42,403 nucleotides of DNA from Modestobacter sp. DSM 44400 (lineage in GTDB: Bacteria > Actinomycetota > Actinomycetes > Mycobacteriales > Geodermatophilaceae), in the NCBI RefSeq assembly GCF_900107175.1, contig NZ_FNOZ01000036.1:1-42403 (forward strand). The letters are read 5' to 3'. Shown here in pieces: positions 1-8,107 of this stretch. The notes below the pieces were generated by a model. The model made no database searches and had not been told where the DNA came from. It saw only the letters and a program-made list of their open reading frames with translations. Both the position numbers and the translations under genes were made by a program. How positions within the stretch are numbered: the stretch's first letter is position 1; each line of letters opens with the position of its first letter.

Positions 1-275
1 GCACCTGCGGGCGAAGAAGATCGCTCACACGATTCCCGAACGCAGCGACCAGATCGCACGCCGCAAGGCCAAGGGCTCGGCCGGTGGGCGACCACCGGCC
101 TGCGATGCCGAGCTCTACAAGGACCGCAACACCGTCGAACGCGGGTTCGGCCGGCTCAAGCAGTGGCGCGCTATCGCCACCCGCTACGACAAATACGCCA
201 CCACCTACCTCGGCGGTGTCCTCCTCGGCTGCATGATCATCCATCACCGCGTCCGCAGTTAGCAGACACGCTCTA
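1..275 (+). mobile_element. IS5-like element, right end
   Basis: The window opens inside an insertion sequence. After the transposase stop at 262, the sequence GCAGACACGCTCTAG runs to 276 and looks like the terminal inverted repeat followed by a CTAG target. IS5-family elements commonly use CTAG or CTAR targets. The left end lies outside the window, so the inverted repeat cannot be matched here and the exact boundary is inferred. The element abuts the stop codon of the CDF transporter gene on the other strand. Confidence 0.6.
2..262 (+). CDS. IS5-family transposase, C-terminal part
   Basis: The last 86 residues of a DDE transposase are present; the 5' part is off the window. The key segment is NTVERGFGRLKQWR, which carries the catalytic glutamate and following lysine of the Y-R-E-K signature typical of IS5-family enzymes. 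A basic stretch (IARRKAKGSAGGRPP) precedes it and a hydrophobic patch (LGGVLLGCMIIHH) ends the protein, as in IS5 relatives. It cuts and joins the ends of its own element. Whether the full copy is intact cannot be seen. Confidence 0.8.
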   Translation, partial: HLRAKKIAHTIPERSDQIARRKAKGSAGGRPPACDAELYKDRNTVERGFGRLKQWRAIATRYDKYATTYLGGVLLGCMIIHHRVRS

Positions 276-1190
276 GTCGTGAACGGCGGCCTCGTGCCCG
301 CGGTGCCCGGGTGACTCCAGCTGGAAGGTGCAGTGCGCGAGGTCGAAGTGGCCGCCCAGGCACGTACCCAGGGCGTCCAGCACCCGGCCCCCGTGGCCGT
401 CGTCGAGCACTTCGTCGCGGACGACGACGTGCGCGGAGAGCACGGGCAGGCCGGACGTGATGGTCCAGGCGTGCAGGTCGTGGACCTCCAGGACACCGTC
501 GACGGACAGCACGTGGGCCCGCACCTCTGCCAGATCGACGCCCCTGGGCGCGTTCTCCAGCAGCACGTCGAGCGCCTCGCGCAGCAGCATCCAGGCCCGC
601 GGCAGCACCAGGGCGCCCACGGCCAGCGACGCGACGACGTCGGCACCGGTCCAGCCGGTCGTGGCGATGACGAGCCCTGCGACGATGACCGCCACGGAGC
701 CCAACGCATCGCCGAGCACCTCGAGGTAGGCCCCGCGGGTGTTGAGGGAGTCGCCCCGCCCGGTATGCAGGACCACGAGGGACGCCACGTTCACCAGCAG
801 GCCGACCGCCGCGATCGACAGCATCCAGCCGGAGTGGATGTCCGGCGGGTCCCCGATCCGGCGGACCGCCTCGACCACCACGTAGGCGCCCACGGCCAGC
901 AGCAGCAGGCCGTTGCCGACGGCGGCCAGCACCTCGATGCGCTGCCAGCCGAAGGTTCGCCGTCCGCGGGCGGGGCGCTGGGCGAGGGTGACGGCGCCCA
1001 GGGCCAGGCCGATGCCCAGCGCGTCGGTGGCCATGTGGCCGGCGTCGGCGAGCAGCGCCAGCGAGCCGGACAGCAGCGCCCCGGCCACCTCGAGCACGAA
1101 GACGCCGCCGGTCAGAGCCAGCACCAGCGCCAGCCGGCGTCGATGGGCGCCGGTGGCGGTGCCGTGCGCCGAGGCGTGGTCGTGCCCCAT
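273..1190 (-). CDS. CDF-family cation efflux transporter
   Basis: A 305-residue inner-membrane protein with six hydrophobic segments, a His-containing N-terminus (MGHDHASAHG) and a cytoplasmic C-terminal domain. This is the plan of CzcD/ZitB-type cation diffusion facilitators, which export Zn2+ and similar metals in exchange for protons. The TM2 metal site is visible as D49 and HMATD (H52, D56). The TM5 site reads E157..D161 rather than the usual His..Asp, so metal preference may differ from classical CzcD. The ATG at 1190 is chosen because GGGAGAA lies 6 nt upstream; an in-frame ATG at 1223 lacks this. An inverted repeat lies 30 bp upstream. The TAG stop sits within the CTAG where the IS5-like element is inserted, so the original C-terminus may have been longer. 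Confidence 0.88.
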   Translation of the reverse strand: MGHDHASAHGTATGAHRRRLALVLALTGGVFVLEVAGALLSGSLALLADAGHMATDALGIGLALGAVTLAQRPARGRRTFGWQRIEVLAAVGNGLLLLAVGAYVVVEAVRRIGDPPDIHSGWMLSIAAVGLLVNVASLVVLHTGRGDSLNTRGAYLEVLGDALGSVAVIVAGLVIATTGWTGADVVASLAVGALVLPRAWMLLREALDVLLENAPRGVDLAEVRAHVLSVDGVLEVHDLHAWTITSGLPVLSAHVVVRDEVLDDGHGGRVLDALGTCLGGHFDLAHCTFQLESPGHRGHEAAVHD

Positions 1191-1219
1191 CAGCGTTCTC
1201 CCTGGCTGTCCTCGATCCC

Positions 1220-1239
1220 ACATGCAATGTGCCGCATGT
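1220..1239. promoter_or_regulatory. Inverted repeat, candidate operator of CDF gene
   Basis: ACATGC and GCATGT form a perfect 6-bp inverted repeat with an 8-nt spacer, centred about 40 bp upstream of the CDF start at 1190. The position suits an operator for a metal-responsive repressor, but no ArsR/SmtB, MerR or TetR gene is adjacent, so the binding protein is unknown. Confidence 0.35.
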
Positions 1240-1273
1240 CAGGACTTCGCGCCAGGATCGTCGACCGGTCGGG

Positions 1274-2212
1274 TCAGACGGCGACGCCGTGGTCGCGCAG
1301 CCACGGCAGCGGGTCGATCTTCTGCCCGTCCAGGCCGCCGACGTGGACCTCGAAGTGCAGGTGCGGGCCGGTGGACTGACCGCGGTTGCCCAGCAGGGCG
1401 ATGGTGTCGCCGGCCTTCACGGTCTGTCCTTCCGCGACGAGGATCTTCTCCATGTGGCCGTACACGGTCACGTCGCCGTCGGCGTGCTGGATGTAGACGG
1501 CCAGACCGAAGCCGCTGGCGGTCCGGGCCTGCAGGACGACGCCGTCCATCGCCGCGTACTCCGGGGTGCCCATGGGCGCTGCGAAGTCCAGCCCGGGGTG
1601 CAGGGTCCCCCAGCGGGAGCCGAAGCCACTGGTGATCCGGGCGCCGTTGATCGGCAGGACGACCTTCGGACGGGCGGCCTCGGCGGCCGCCGCCGCCTCG
1701 GCAGCGGCGGCATCGAGGGCGGCCTGGTCGGTGGCGGCCTGCACCTGGGCGGCCGCGGCCTCGGCGTCCTCCCGCTCGGAGCGGCTGGCCGCCATCTCCT
1801 GCAGCCGCGCGGCCGCCTCGTCCTCGGTGAGGTCTGCGTCCGTCGCCCGGCGCAGCGCCGCGGCGACGCTGGTCGCCTCGGAGGCCGACGACGGGGCGGC
1901 CCGGGCGGTCAGCGGACCGGTCGCCACCAGGCCCAGCCCGGTGGCGCCGAGGAGCGCGGCAGTCAGGACCAGCGCGGCAGTGCGGCGGCGCACCGGCAGC
2001 CCGCGCCGACGGCGGCCCGCGGCGACGTCGACCACGAGCGCATCGAGCGGCTCGGCGGTCGCAGTGGACCGGACGACCAGGACGCCGCGCGCCTCGACGG
2101 TCTCCGCCGGCTCCGAGATCGGCCGGACGGCGGGAACTGCACCAGCCGTGCCGGCACCGGCGGGGCGCGCCGGCTGACCGTCGAAGAGCCGAACGAGGCG
2201 TTGCGGGTCCAT
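1274..2212 (-). CDS. M23 (LytM-type) peptidoglycan endopeptidase
   Basis: A 312-residue membrane-anchored protein. Residues 1-75 are cytoplasmic, about 78-100 form one hydrophobic anchor, 110-180 are an Ala/Glu-rich coiled-coil-like stalk, and 185-305 are an M23 domain. The zinc ligands of M23 are visible: H205 and D209 (HPGLD) and H286 in HLH (284-286), so it should be an active glycyl/D,D-endopeptidase acting on cell-wall cross-links rather than a LytM-like activator. The ATG at 2212 is preferred because ACAGG lies just upstream; longer in-frame starts would add an unrelated N-terminus. It is divergent from the alcohol dehydrogenase gene. Confidence 0.88.
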   Translation of the reverse strand: MDPQRLVRLFDGQPARPAGAGTAGAVPAVRPISEPAETVEARGVLVVRSTATAEPLDALVVDVAAGRRRRGLPVRRRTAALVLTAALLGATGLGLVATGPLTARAAPSSASEATSVAAALRRATDADLTEDEAAARLQEMAASRSEREDAEAAAAQVQAATDQAALDAAAAEAAAAAEAARPKVVLPINGARITSGFGSRWGTLHPGLDFAAPMGTPEYAAMDGVVLQARTASGFGLAVYIQHADGDVTVYGHMEKILVAEGQTVKAGDTIALLGNRGQSTGPHLHFEVHVGGLDGQKIDPLPWLRDHGVAV

Positions 2213-2517
2213 ACACCTGTCTTTCGTCGGGGCACGGCGCGACACGGCCGCTGTTTGCAAGGCGAGGCCCATGTAAACACGACGTGACGGGTTCGTGATG
2301 TGACGTCCCGCCGATGCATAGCAGGTCAAGTGGTCAGCGTCACAACAAACCTTGCCAACTGGCGACCCTCTGTGACGTCATGTGTGTGTGGAGGACATGA
2401 ATCGAACGCGCCGTGCCGGGTAGGGGACGGCGGGGAGCGAGCAACGTCACGCATCCCGACAGCGCCCCACCGACCGGTCGGCGGCAGCTCGCGGCCCCCG
2501 AGACAGAGGAGCGACCC
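2213..2517. other. Divergent intergenic region with TGTGACGTC repeats
   Basis: This 305-bp gap separates the divergent M23 peptidase and alcohol dehydrogenase starts. I see no convincing gene. TGTGACGTC occurs twice as a direct repeat (2299-2307 and 2371-2379), the second inside a TGACGTCA palindrome. These could be half-sites of a CRP- or bZIP-like operator, but no full known consensus is present. The ribosome binding site AGAGGAG near 2506-2512 serves the downstream gene. Confidence 0.35.
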
Positions 2518-3699
2518 ATGCGCGCAGTGACCTGGCACGGCCGGGACGACGTCCGCGTCGACACCGTCCCCGACCCGACCATCCAGGATCCGACCGACGT
2601 CATCGTCGAGATCACCTCTACCGGCATCTGCGGGTCGGACCTGCACCTGATCGACGTCCTGACGCCCTTCATGACCGTCGGGGACGTGATGGGCCACGAG
2701 CCGATGGGCGTCGTCCGGGAGGTAGGCCCCGGCGTGACCGAGTTGAAGGCCGGCGACCGGGTCGTCGTCCCGTTCAACATCTCCTGCGGCACCTGCTGGA
2801 TGTGCAATCAGGGCCTGCAGAGCCAGTGCGAGACCACGCAGAACCGCGAGCAGGGCTTCGGCGCCTCGCTGTTCGGCTACACCAAGCTCTACGGCCAGGT
2901 GCCCGGCGGCCAGGCCGAGTACCTGCGGGTGCCTTTCGGCAACACCCTGCCGATCAAGGTGCCCGACGGCCCGGCCGACGATCGCTTCTTCTACCTGTCC
3001 GACGTCCTGCCGACCGCCTGGCAAGGCGTGCAGTACGCCGCCGTCCCGCCCGGTGGCTCCGTGCTGGTTCTCGGGCTGGGGCCGATCGGTGACATGGCCA
3101 CCCGGGTGGCCAAGCACCTGGGCGCCGGCCAGGTGATGGCCGCCGACACGGTGCCCGAGCGGGTGGCCCGCGCCAGGGCCAACGGCATCGATGTCCTGGA
3201 CCGCACCGCGCAGGCCGACGTCGTCGCCTGGGTGCGGGACAAGACCGACGGCCGCGGCCCGGACGCCGTCATCGACGCCGTGGGCATGGAGGCACACGGC
3301 TCGCCCGCGGCCAAGCTGGCGCAGAAGGCCACGGCGATCGTCCCCGACGCGATCATGGAGAAGGTCATGCAGGTGGTCGGCGTGGACCGGATGGCCGCGC
3401 TGAACACCGCGATCGCGGCGGTTCGCCGCGGCGGCACCATCTCGCTGTCCGGCGTCTACGGGGGCGCGACCGACCCGATGCCCCTGATGACGATGTTCGA
3501 CAAGCAGATCCAGCTGCGGATGGGCCAGGCCAACGTCTGGCGCTGGGTGCCCGACATCCTGCCGCTACTCGAGGACGAGGACTTCCTCGGCGTGGACAGT
3601 TTCGCCACCCACCACGTGCCGCTCGAGCAGGCGCCGGAGGCCTACGAGACCTTCCGACAGAAGCAGGACGGCGCAGTGAAGGTGCTGCTGAAGCCCTGA
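2518..3699 (+). CDS. Zinc-dependent alcohol dehydrogenase
   Basis: A 393-residue medium-chain dehydrogenase/reductase that oxidises an alcohol or hydroxymethyl adduct with NAD(P). The catalytic zinc ligands are C38 (GICGSD) and H60 in GHE. The structural zinc lobe has C90, C93, C96 and C104. The Rossmann loop GLGPIG follows about residue 180. Length and the tolerance of a long insert before the C-terminus resemble FdhA-like formaldehyde dehydrogenases, but the substrate cannot be fixed from sequence. The start at 2518 has AGAGGAG 6-8 nt upstream. A 14-bp inverted repeat follows the stop, so it is probably transcribed alone. Confidence 0.9.
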   Translation: MRAVTWHGRDDVRVDTVPDPTIQDPTDVIVEITSTGICGSDLHLIDVLTPFMTVGDVMGHEPMGVVREVGPGVTELKAGDRVVVPFNISCGTCWMCNQGLQSQCETTQNREQGFGASLFGYTKLYGQVPGGQAEYLRVPFGNTLPIKVPDGPADDRFFYLSDVLPTAWQGVQYAAVPPGGSVLVLGLGPIGDMATRVAKHLGAGQVMAADTVPERVARARANGIDVLDRTAQADVVAWVRDKTDGRGPDAVIDAVGMEAHGSPAAKLAQKATAIVPDAIMEKVMQVVGVDRMAALNTAIAAVRRGGTISLSGVYGGATDPMPLMTMFDKQIQLRMGQANVWRWVPDILPLLEDEDFLGVDSFATHHVPLEQAPEAYETFRQKQDGAVKVLLKP

Positions 3700-3709
3700 G
3701 CCCGGCAGT

Positions 3710-3753
3710 CTGTGCCCGCGACGTGACCAGCTTCATGAGCGTCGCGGGTACAG
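3710..3753 (+). terminator. Hairpin after alcohol dehydrogenase
   Basis: CTGTGCCCGCGACG (3710-3723) pairs with CGTCGCGGGTACAG (3740-3753) over 14 bp with one G-T wobble around a 16-nt loop. It starts 11 bp after the stop codon. There is no T-run, as is common in high-GC actinobacteria. An operator role for the following MFS gene is the alternative. Confidence 0.5.
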
Positions 3754-3831
3754 ATCCGCTGCCCGGTGGCCTTGGCTGTGGGTGGACGTCGCGGTCCGCG
3801 TCCGCTTCCCCCTGCCGCTCGGAGCTCTGCT

Positions 3832-5052
3832 GTGCCTCTCGCCCTGCTCGCCCTCGCCATCGGTGCCTTCGGCATCGGGACCACCGAGTTCGTGGTGATG
3901 GGCATGCTCCCGCAGATCGCCGGCGACCTCGGCGTGTCCGTGTCCGCCGTCGGGCTGCTGATCTCCGCCTACGCGATCGGCGTGGTGATCGGCGCGCCGA
4001 CGCTCACCGCCCTCGGGGTGCGCTTCACCCCACGGCAGACGTTGATCGGCCTGATGGTGGTCTTCGTCGTCGGCAACGCACTGTCGGCGATCGCGCCCGG
4101 CTACACGACCCTGCTCATCGCCCGGGTGCTCACCGCGCTGGCCCACGGGTCCTTCTTCGGCGTCGGTGCGGTGGCCGCCCGCCGGCTCGTGCCCAAGGAG
4201 AAGGCCACCCAGGCCATCTCGCTGATGATCACCGGGCTGACCCTGGCCAACGTCGTCGGCGTTCCGCTGGGCACCTTCGTCGCCCAGCAGCTCAGCTGGC
4301 GGCTCGTGCTGGGCGGGGTCGCGGCGATCGGGCTGGTCACGATCGCCGGGCTGCTCGCCTGGATGCCGGCCGTCGCCGGGGAGCCCACCGACCTGCGCAG
4401 CGAGCTGTCCGCGTTCCGCCGCCGCCAGGTGTGGCTGATCCTGGGGGTGACCATGGTCGGCTTCGCCGCGATGTTCGCCGTCTACAGCTACGTCAACCCG
4501 ATCCTGACCGAGCTCGGTGGCATCCCGGAGGGCTGGGTGACGCCGGTGCTGGCGCTCTTCGGGGTGGGCACCACGATCGGCACCCTCTCCGGCGGCCGGC
4601 TCGGTGACCGCTTCGGGTTCTCCTTCGTCGCGGTCGGCCTGCTGGGCATGTCGCTGGTGCTGGTCGCCTTCGCCCTGCTGGCCCGCACGCCGGTCGCCGC
4701 CGTCGTCCTGCTGGTGCTGTTCGGCACCATCGGCTTCGCGCTCGGGCCGGTGGTGCAGAGCCGCGTGATAGACGCCGCCCGGGTGCCCGGCGGGAGCCTG
4801 GTGTCGGCCGCCAACCAGGCCGCGTTCAACGTGGCCAACGCCTTCGGTGCCGCGCTGGGTGCCGCCGTGCTGTCCGCGGGGCTCGGCTACACAGCACCCC
4901 TCTGGGTGGGCGCGGTGGTCGCCCTGGCCGGGGCCGGCGTCGCCGTCCTCGCGCTGCGGGGTGAGCGCGCCGACGCGCGCGCCGTCCACGTCGCGGCCAC
5001 CGCTGACCTCGCCGCCTGGCGGCACACGCTCGCGCCGGCCCACACCGGTTGA
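3832..5052 (+). CDS. MFS efflux transporter (DHA1, AraJ/NepI-like)
   Basis: A 406-residue twelve-helix permease of the major facilitator superfamily. The N-terminus PLALLALAIGAFGIGTTEFV is the hallmark start of the sugar-efflux/AraJ/NepI/Cmx branch, and the TM4-5 region carries MITGLTLANVVGVPLG, the motif-C-like stretch of antiporters. It should export a small molecule by proton exchange; substrate unknown. GTG at 3832 is chosen because GGAG lies 7 nt upstream and relatives begin at this residue; an upstream in-frame GTG at 3766 would add 22 residues of non-membrane sequence overlapping the preceding hairpin. Confidence 0.85.
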   Translation: MPLALLALAIGAFGIGTTEFVVMGMLPQIAGDLGVSVSAVGLLISAYAIGVVIGAPTLTALGVRFTPRQTLIGLMVVFVVGNALSAIAPGYTTLLIARVLTALAHGSFFGVGAVAARRLVPKEKATQAISLMITGLTLANVVGVPLGTFVAQQLSWRLVLGGVAAIGLVTIAGLLAWMPAVAGEPTDLRSELSAFRRRQVWLILGVTMVGFAAMFAVYSYVNPILTELGGIPEGWVTPVLALFGVGTTIGTLSGGRLGDRFGFSFVAVGLLGMSLVLVAFALLARTPVAAVVLLVLFGTIGFALGPVVQSRVIDAARVPGGSLVSAANQAAFNVANAFGAALGAAVLSAGLGYTAPLWVGAVVALAGAGVAVLALRGERADARAVHVAATADLAAWRHTLAPAHTG

Positions 5053-5053
5053 C

Positions 5054-5081
5054 GTTTGTGTCCCCGTCCCCGCGGGGGTAG
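5054..5081 (+). promoter_or_regulatory. SigB/SigF-like promoter of aldo/keto reductase
   Basis: GTTT (5054-5057), an 18-nt spacer and GGGTAG (5076-5081) match the GTTT-N(15-18)-GGGTA pattern of actinobacterial SigF/SigB general-stress promoters. The -10 ends 9 nt before the ATG at 5091, so transcription would start at or next to the start codon, giving a leaderless message. This agrees with the lack of a clear ribosome binding site. Confidence 0.5.
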
Positions 5082-5090
5082 CAACGGGCC

Positions 5091-5983
5091 ATGACCACGA
5101 CGGCTGAGGTGTCCGGCCAGTTCGCCCTCGGCGCGACCGCACCGTGCACCGGATCGGGTACGGGGCGATGCAGTTGCCCGGCCCGCACATCACGGGGCCG
5201 CCGCGCGACCGCGAGGCCGCCGTCGCGGTGCTGCGCCGGGCGGTCGAGCTGGGCGTCGACCACATCGACACCCGCGACTACTACGGCCCGCACGTGACCA
5301 ACGAGATCATCCGCGAGGCGCTGCACCCCTACCCCGACGACCTGACGATCGTCACCAAGATCGGTGCCCGTCGGACGCCGGAGGGCGAGTGGCCCGAGGC
5401 GCTCTCCGCCGAGGAGCTGCGCTCGGCGGTGCAGGACAATCTGAACCACCTCGGCGTCGACGTCCTGGACGTGGTGAACCTGCGGCTGCCCGGCTTCGCC
5501 GAGCCGGTCGAGCGCTCCCTCGCCGAGCCGTTCGAGGCGCTGGCCGCTCTGCAGCAGGAGGGTCTGGTCCGGCACCTCGGGGTCAGCAACGTGACCACCC
5601 AGATGTTCGCCGAGGCGCAGTCGATCGCGCCGGTGGTGTGCGTGCAGAACCACTACAACCTGGTGCACCGGGACGACGACCCGCTGCTCGACGCCCTGGC
5701 CCGCGAGGGCATCGCCTACGTGCCGTTCTTCCCGCTCGGCGGGTTCAGCCCGCTGCAGTCCGCCGCGCTGGAGACGGTCGCCCGGCGGCTGGAGACCACG
5801 CCGATGGAGATCGCGCTGGCCTGGCTGCTGGCCCGTTCCCCCAACCTGCTGCTGATCCCCGGCACGTCCTCGGTGGCGCACCTCGAGGAGAACCTCGAGG
5901 CCGCCGCGCGGGTCCTGGGGCCGCTGGAACTGAAGGAGCTGGACCGGATCGGCGGGACCGGGGAGCCCCCGACCGACCTCTGA
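5091..5983 (+). CDS. Aldo/keto reductase, frameshift near N-terminus
   Basis: A TIM-barrel NADPH oxidoreductase of about 297 residues. Asp and Tyr of the active site lie in HIDTRDYYG and Lys in VTKIG. The usual catalytic His position (normally QIH) reads NLR, as in some actinobacterial subgroups. ATG at 5091 encodes MTTTAEVSGQFALG and then runs out of frame. Adding one G near 5129-5136 restores the family sequence GGDRTVHRIGYGAMQLPG and joins the rest of the gene. As written, translation could start only from GTG 5144, losing the N-terminal strand. A SigB/SigF-like promoter lies directly upstream. Confidence 0.8.
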
Positions 5984-5991
5984 GCCCGGCG

Positions 5992-6007
5992 GCCCTCCCA
6001 CGAGGGC
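5992..6007. terminator. Hairpin between convergent genes
   Basis: GCCCTC and GAGGGC form a perfect 6-bp stem with a 4-nt loop, placed exactly between the convergent aldo/keto reductase and ABC-F stop codons. It may end both transcripts. No T-run is present. Confidence 0.4.
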
Positions 6008-6011
6008 GGCG

Positions 6012-7631
6012 TCAGCGGGTGCGCTGCACCCGGGCCTCGTCGAACACCGGCTCGGGCGCCTCGTAGACCCGGCCGTCGGAGCCGAACACCAGAAACCGGT
6101 CGAAGGTGCGGGCGAACCAGCGGTCGTGGGTCACCGCCATCACGGTGCCGTCGAACGCACCGAGCGCCTCCTCCAGCGACTCGGCGGACAGCACGTCGAG
6201 GTTGTCGGTCGGCTCGTCGAGCAGCAGCAGGGTGGCGCCGGACAGCTCGAGCAGCAACACCTGGAACCGCGCCTGCTGGCCACCGGACAGGGACCGGAAC
6301 AGCTGGTCGCCCTGTGCGGCCAGGCCGTAGCGGCGCAGCGTGGCCATCGCCCGGCCCCGGTCGACGCCCGGCCGCCCCGGCTCGCCGTGCCAGAGCAGGT
6401 CGACCAGCGTCCGGTCCAGCCACTCCGGATGGGCGTGCGTCTGGGCGAAGAACCCGGGGACGACGCGCGCCCCGAGCCGCCAGTCGCCGGTGTGCGCGAC
6501 GTCCTGGCCGGCCAGCAGCCGCAGGAAGTGCGACTTCCCGGCACCGTTCGAGCCCAGCACGGCGACCCGGTCGCCGTAGTCGACGTCCAGGTCGAAGGGC
6601 TGCATCAACCCGGTCAGCTCCACCTGTTCGGCGACGATCACCCGGACGCCGGTGCGGCCACCGCGCAGCCGCATGGCCACGTGCTGGTCCGGCGGCCGGT
6701 CCGGCGGCGGGCCGGCGGCCTCGTACTTGGCCAGCCGGGTCTGCATGGCGTGGTACCGGGCGGCCATGTCGGGTGAGTTCTTGGCCTGCTGCTGCAGGGT
6801 GCGCACCAGGTCGATGAGCCGCTCGTGCTCCTCGTCCCAGCGCTTGCGCAGGTCGGCCATCCGCTCGTGCCGGGCGGTGCGAGCGGCGGGGTAGCTGGCG
6901 AAGTCGCCGCCGTGCACCCAGGCGCCGCCGCCCTCGACGGTGACCACCCGGCCGGCGACCCGGGCCAGCAGCTCGCGGTCGTGGCTGACGAACAGCACCG
7001 TCTTGCGGGTCTCGATCAGCCGGGACTCGAGCCAGCGCTTGCCCGGGACGTCGAGGTAGTTGTCCGGCTCGTCGAGCAGCAGCACCTGGTCCGGGCCGCG
7101 CAGCAGGCACTCCAGCGCCAGCCGCTTCTGCTCGCCGCCGGACAGGCTGGCCAGCTCCCGGTACTTGCACCCGTCGTAGGGGACGCCGAGCGCCGCGACG
7201 GTGACGGTGTCCCAGGTGACCTCGACGTCGTAGCCGCCGACGTCGCCCCAGTGGCCCAGGGCGCTGGCGTAGGCGAGCTGGGTGGGTTCGTCGTCGGCCT
7301 CCATCATCGCCAGCTCCGCGGCCTCGACGCCGTCCCAGGCCTCCCGGACGGCGGGCGGCGCCAGGTCGACGAGGAAGCGCTGCACCGTCGTGTCGTCGCG
7401 GACCGACCCGATGAACTGCCGCATCACACCGAGGCCACCGGTGCGGGCGACCGAGCCGCCGTCCGGAGTCAGGTCGCCGCTGATGATGCGGAGCAGGGTG
7501 GTCTTCCCGGCGCCGTTCTCACCGACCAGGGCCGCGCAGGCTCCCTCGCCGACCCGGAAGGAGACGTCGTCCAGCAGCACCCGGCCGTCGGGCAGCGTGA
7601 ACCGCACCCCGGCGACGTCGACGTATCCCAT
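6012..7631 (-). CDS. ABC-F family ATP-binding protein
   Basis: A 539-residue soluble protein with two ABC ATPase cassettes and no membrane segments. The first has Walker A GENGAGKT (about 38-45), signature LSGGEQKR and Walker B LLLDEP. The second has GSNGAGKS, LSGGQQAR and LLLDEPTDNLDV. The linker between them is rich in Arg/Glu and helical, the P-site tRNA-interaction motif of ABC-F proteins. Such proteins act on the ribosome, either in translation quality control (EttA/Uup-like) or antibiotic ribosome protection. Nothing here decides between them. The ATG at 7631 has no strong ribosome binding site. Confidence 0.92.
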   Translation of the reverse strand: MGYVDVAGVRFTLPDGRVLLDDVSFRVGEGACAALVGENGAGKTTLLRIISGDLTPDGGSVARTGGLGVMRQFIGSVRDDTTVQRFLVDLAPPAVREAWDGVEAAELAMMEADDEPTQLAYASALGHWGDVGGYDVEVTWDTVTVAALGVPYDGCKYRELASLSGGEQKRLALECLLRGPDQVLLLDEPDNYLDVPGKRWLESRLIETRKTVLFVSHDRELLARVAGRVVTVEGGGAWVHGGDFASYPAARTARHERMADLRKRWDEEHERLIDLVRTLQQQAKNSPDMAARYHAMQTRLAKYEAAGPPPDRPPDQHVAMRLRGGRTGVRVIVAEQVELTGLMQPFDLDVDYGDRVAVLGSNGAGKSHFLRLLAGQDVAHTGDWRLGARVVPGFFAQTHAHPEWLDRTLVDLLWHGEPGRPGVDRGRAMATLRRYGLAAQGDQLFRSLSGGQQARFQVLLLELSGATLLLLDEPTDNLDVLSAESLEEALGAFDGTVMAVTHDRWFARTFDRFLVFGSDGRVYEAPEPVFDEARVQRTR

Positions 7632-7657
7632 GCCGCCATCATCCCGGTCGGGGCAAT

Positions 7658-7681
7658 CCGGTTCCCGCCGGCGGGAACCGG
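7658..7681 (-). terminator. 24-bp perfect palindrome, probable terminator
   Basis: CCGGTTCCCGCC followed immediately by GGCGGGAACCGG is a perfect 24-bp palindrome. It lies 17 bp after the stop of the small gene ending at 7699 (minus strand) and 27 bp before the ABC-F start. It most simply ends the small gene's transcript; an operator for the ABC-F gene is also possible. Confidence 0.5.
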
Positions 7682-7698
7682 CCGGTCGCCGGGGCCGG

Positions 7699-7914
7699 TC
7701 AGTCGCCGGCCGGGTCCAGCCGGTACCGGGCGAGCCGCTCGACGAGCTCGGGGAGCGCGTCCGCCGGAGTGCCGCTCAGGTCCTCCCGGCAGCTCCGCAC
7801 GACCCCGACGACGACCTGCTGGTCCAGCCGCTGGCCGAACTCGACCACCAGACGGCTCACGGCCTGATCGACGGATGCGTCGCTGACGGTGCCGGGCAAG
7901 AGGGCCAGGGTCAC
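7699..7914 (-). CDS. Small helical protein, three-helix-bundle type
   Basis: A 71-residue protein starting at GTG 7914 with GGAGGA 6 nt upstream. It has a V-x-x-x-V-x-x-L pattern early (ASVDQAVSRLVVEFG), then VVRSCREDL and a C-terminal ALPELVERLARYRL. This resembles the three-helix dimerisation domain found alone or ahead of low-molecular-weight phosphatase/arsenate reductase domains in actinobacteria. Function is unknown; a protein-interaction role is inferred. It is divergent from the phosphoribosyltransferase gene. Confidence 0.7.
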   Translation of the reverse strand: MTLALLPGTVSDASVDQAVSRLVVEFGQRLDQQVVVGVVRSCREDLSGTPADALPELVERLARYRLDPAGD

Positions 7915-8107
7915 GGACGTTCCTCCGGGGCTCGGGTGGTCGGGCGGTGCCGGCGCGGGCCGGCGCTGCGCGGTACACGATGGCTGCGGCGCCCACCCGC
8001 TGACCAGGGTCCAAGGTCCCCCGGATACGCCACGCCAGGGCTCGGCCGGCCCATAGTCGGCGTGCCGGGTGGAGCATGGGCAGGTCACGACCGCCCCGGA
8101 GACGCCG

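Noticed and set aside
259-1227. Long Arg/Ala/Gly-rich frames opposite or beside real genes throughout the window
   Set aside because: They are shadows caused by very high third-position GC; they lack domains and ribosome binding sites.
2413-2517. N-terminal extension of the zinc alcohol dehydrogenase
   Set aside because: The 35 extra residues show no family similarity and the ribosome binding site lies directly before ATG 2518.
6012-7631. ABC-F gene as an antibiotic resistance determinant
   Set aside because: Sequence alone does not separate housekeeping ABC-F proteins from ribosome-protection types, and no resistance context is present.
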